From: Owenia fusiformis
Taxonomy: Eukaryota; Annelida; Polychaeta; Sabellida; Oweniidae
Assembly (NCBI GenBank): GCA_903813345.2
Contig: CAIIXF020000001.1
Coordinates: 4,776,001-4,840,000, forward strand
Reading direction: 5' to 3'
Length of the DNA stretch: 64,000 nt
The position numbers and the translations under genes were made by a program. Positions 1 to 64,000 of the stretch are shown piece by piece. Numbering within the stretch: position 1 is the first letter of the stretch; every line of letters starts with the position of its first letter. Below the pieces are notes generated by a model, which was given only the letters and a program-made list of their open reading frames with translations, ran no database searches and was not told the origin of the DNA.

Positions 1-61130
<61,130 letters not shown>

Positions 61131-61149
61131 ATAAGCTAAGTGAATCGAG

Positions 61150-61450
61150 CTGACATACAGGTCCAACACACTCACTCGACGATGTAGGATCTGTGAGCGA
61201 AACTATATAGCGTTTGTCTCGGCCACATTCGCTCAGTCTATGACGACCGTATTTCCCCAAAATCGAGCTAAGGTGGCTGGAGAAAATCTATGGCCATCTT
61301 CCGGTCGGCACAGGGGCATCGGGTCGCCTTGGAAATTAACACGAACGTGAAACAACTGTAATGTTTTTCATTTGTACGGTCGCTGTAGCCGCTGTACCGT
61401 AACGTCAGACTGGTTGCACCGTACCACCGCCGTAGTAAATGTAATAACTG
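61150..61450. promoter_or_regulatory. CpG-richer patch, possible distal promoter
   Basis: CpG dinucleotides are much denser here than around. ccatcttccgg at 61294-61304 reads ccggaagatgg on the minus strand, an ETS site joined to a YY1-type start motif, as in many housekeeping promoters. It could be the start of a noncoding SCRIB exon or of another gene. No exon can be proven. Confidence 0.35.
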
Positions 61451-62087
61451 AGGCGCATTAGTGTTTAAAACATTGTAGTGATATTACCCCCAAGGGACCC
61501 TACGTGTCATTTTAAACGCCAAAACGCGATAGAACTAAACTATTCACCAGTACATTAAATTATTTTAGGACTTTAGTTTGTGGAGATTCGATTTTAGTTT
61601 GTGGAGATTGATGATAGAATACTGCATTTGAATGATTTGAAATATGAAATATCAGACCCTGAATGGTGTGGTAGGTAGCATAGGAGGAATCCACCTAGCC
61701 AGGGAGGGGGCGGCTATTGAAACCATACAATAAAAAACATGAACAGTGACTGGTAATGCATAAATTGTCTTTAATGCACATTCTATAATAATTTAGCCAA
61801 TTTAATGATGTTTACAATTTTTCACCGTACTTTATGACCACCCTGTACAGTGTACAGATAATGTGATATTTCGGAAGTTGGAGAACGTTAATAACCTATA
61901 TGCAGGATCCTAATAGACTATTACCAGTGGTAAGTAACTCAAACTACCTTCACATTTCTATGGTTAAACTCTGGCAACACGCTTGATGTTTTTGTATCAT
62001 TCGTAATGTTAATTTTCTTGGTATTTCGTACTAGATAAGGAATTGTCTCAAGCCGTCTAGTCTTGTTTCGACAAATAAAGGTTTTTA

Positions 62088-62251
62088 CCTGAGGCCCGGG
62101 TATACAGTCATTAATAAAAAATCAGTCTTGTTCTTATTCAATGTAAGTAATATAGTAAAAGATTATTAATATACATGTATACACCACGCATTACCAACTC
62201 AGTACACTATGGGACGTTTTAAACATTTTTAACGTATTCCTGGGCCTCAGG
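62088..62251. mobile_element. 164-bp MITE with 6-bp duplication
   Basis: The ends are cctgaggcccgggtatac and, at the right, gtattcctgggcctcagg. Flanked by TTTTTA at 62082-62087 and 62252-62257. No coding capacity. Confidence 0.8.
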
Positions 62252-62257
62252 TTTTTA

Positions 62258-64000
62258 CTGATCACTAAAATATGGCTCGAGACCTTCGACTCAAAGTGTT
62301 ATCCGAGTAAATTGGACATGATCAGATCATGATGTGGAAATAAAAATGGCTACACGACATGGATTTGGAACTAGTTGGAGCAAGACAGACTTGATTTTTG
62401 AAAAACATTATTTATCGTGACAAAAAATGTAATCTCGCTGAAACCCAGAACTAGAACTAGAGGCTTAATCCATTCCTCCTTATAGATATCACACAAACGG
62501 CAACGTTAAGTGGGTAAAAAACGGTGCATGTTTTGGGAATATGCGTTTCAAATATGTGGCCTTGGAAAGCTCATGCAGCTTTATTCTGTACATTTAGGCA
62601 TGGGATAGAATGTATTGTAACCTTGAAAATGATATATAAGACATGACATGAAAGATCGTCAATGATAAAAAAGGTAAAATGATAAATAGTGATAAATTCA
62701 CCTAATGGTCGCGAAGGAGGAGTATATAATGTTATGTCTATTTTTTCTTTATGTTTAGTTTCAAAATCAGAACTTCTAGTGCTAGTTTGACCCTGGTGTC
62801 TGTTAGCCCTATATAATACCCCTTCAACCATTATTTCTTCGTTTTATTAAAAGGATGCTAGAGCAGGGTTCAAAACAGAGTTCGTCCATAACGATTCTGC
62901 AGGATTAACACCTCTAAATACTTGCTGTTTCATCCCTTTTCAAAATTAGATTAATGATATGTCTGCGGTACATGTGTATTGGAAAGTAAAAAATGAAAAG
63001 CAGTACGCCAATTTAGGTCTTTGGTTTTTGTTCATCTTCAAGTTGATGCATATCCAGAGAAGTGTAGTTCCAAATCTTCATTGTGTTTCGTACTTGTGGT
63101 TCTACATATAATTTTGGAGAATTGGTCTATTTTGAAAAATGGGCCTCGTTTGTCAATTTCCAGATCCGCCCGTGTTGCACAGATGTAAACAGTCTAAATA
63201 TTGATTCATCGTTTGAATGATGTACTGAATAATAAGTTCAAATCAAACACACTTCGTGCAATAAATTCAAAACGTCGTAATAAAATAATAATATTGAGGT
63301 TTAGCTACACGTTTAAATGAGAACTTGACTTGAACGTGTAGAATTATGATTCTCGCCTTCGTAGTATTTGCTTACCCGATAAGTATACAGGCATAAGTTA
63401 CAGTTGTAATTGGGTCTCTAGAAAAACAATACAGTTGAGAGGGACGATAATCCTCGAGGGTCTTAATATTTACGTGTTCCACGAACAAGGCCAGTCTTAA
63501 AACGTGTAGCTTAACATCCTTAAGAAGACATAAGTGGTACTGCACTGGTATCCTTCGGTAAAGATCAAATAGGTCGCAGAAATATAGGTAAAATTGCTTT
63601 TGTTTAGGTATTTTACATCTAGCTAACAGTGCACCGAAGATAGAGCCTTGCTGAGAGATGGTTTGATTTGAAGTTAAGATTTGGTTTAAACATAATTCAA
63701 ACTGTAGAAGTTTCATCATTGAATTTCCAAGTTCTAACGTTTAATATCAAACTTGTAAGTGAATATGAGTTTCGAAAAGAGCGTGCAGAGGCACGGGGTT
63801 TAGTATTAATTGAAGCTCTCCCAGGGTTCCATTTTCACTTTTTCAAAACAGTTTAATCAAACCACGAAATACTTGTCCTTTGTAATGATTTAAGCAAATA
63901 TGTTTATAGTCGAGGCCAAGCCATAGCATTTTATACATGAAGTAATGGCCGTAAAGGATACAAGAAAGCGACATGTCGATATTGATCATGCAGAGGCTGG
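62258..64000. other. Right flank, no gene recognised
   Basis: The longest frame is a 115-codon minus-strand ORF at 63372-63719 (QQGSIFGALLARCKIPKQKQ). It has no known domain, no convincing start context and no visible splice partners. It may be chance or an exon of an unseen upstream gene. Confidence 0.5.

Noticed and set aside
63372-63719. 115-codon minus ORF as a real gene
   Set aside because: Unrecognised, single frame in AT-rich DNA, with no supporting splice or promoter evidence. Kept only as a note in the right-flank entry.

Overview
The window is animal nuclear DNA. It is AT-rich and intron-rich, and it is full of small transposon relics. Almost all of it is one minus-strand gene, the cell-polarity scaffold Scribble (SCRIB, LAP family: leucine-rich repeats plus PDZ domains). 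I traced 24 exons from the start codon at 59845 down to the left edge, where the gene runs out of the window inside its third PDZ domain. PDZ4, the C-terminus and the 3' UTR are therefore missing. Every exon has AG/GT borders and a reading phase that fits the next one. The protein matches a complete metazoan Scribble in order: N-terminal cap, LRRs, LAP-specific region, acidic and proline-rich linkers, PDZ1, PDZ2, linker, PDZ3. The flavour of the repeats (Tc1/mariner-, PIF-, piggyBac- and hAT-like MITEs, degenerate LINE tails, a GACGGAC-type repeat end) suggests a lophotrochozoan, perhaps a bivalve, but the species cannot be named from sequence alone.

Layout, in transcription order (right to left). 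64000-59846 is upstream sequence, with a CRE palindrome about 140 bp before the ATG and a CpG-richer patch near 61.3 kb. 59845-59460 holds exons 1-2. 59459-38489 is a 21-kb intron that hosts most of the mobile elements. 38488-18547 holds the LRR exons 3-11. 18620-16222 is a 21-copy tandem array of 114-115 bp. 13953-10010 holds exons 12-17 (end of the LRRs, linkers, start of PDZ1). 9716-1371 holds exons 18-22 (rest of PDZ1, linker, most of PDZ2). 966-433 and 128-1 hold exons 23 and 24 (end of PDZ2, linker, start of PDZ3).

The main discovery is the array. Each unit contains the 69-nt 3' part of LRR exon 11, which encodes exactly one 23-residue leucine-rich repeat, plus the first ~40 nt of the following intron. 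Wherever two units join, a pyrimidine tract followed by AATAG or ATTAG forms a new 3' splice site. Each of the 20 extra copies is therefore a potential phase-2/phase-2 mini-exon with its own acceptor and GTAGGT donor. Any number of them could be spliced in without a frameshift, adding up to 20 LRRs to Scribble. All 21 copies keep both splice sites, all length changes lie in the mini-intron, and most exonic differences are synonymous. Whether the copies are used in mRNA cannot be told from DNA. The 45-46 nt mini-introns are very short, so skipping is a serious alternative.

The introns carry LINE 3' fragments, a piggyBac-like remnant, a hAT-like MITE nested in a 3.7-kb CCATGG-rich inverted-repeat element, two PIF/Harbinger-like GC-rich MITEs, two CACT...AGTG foldback elements with exact 5-bp target duplications, and a family of CAGTAAAAC-ended MITEs.
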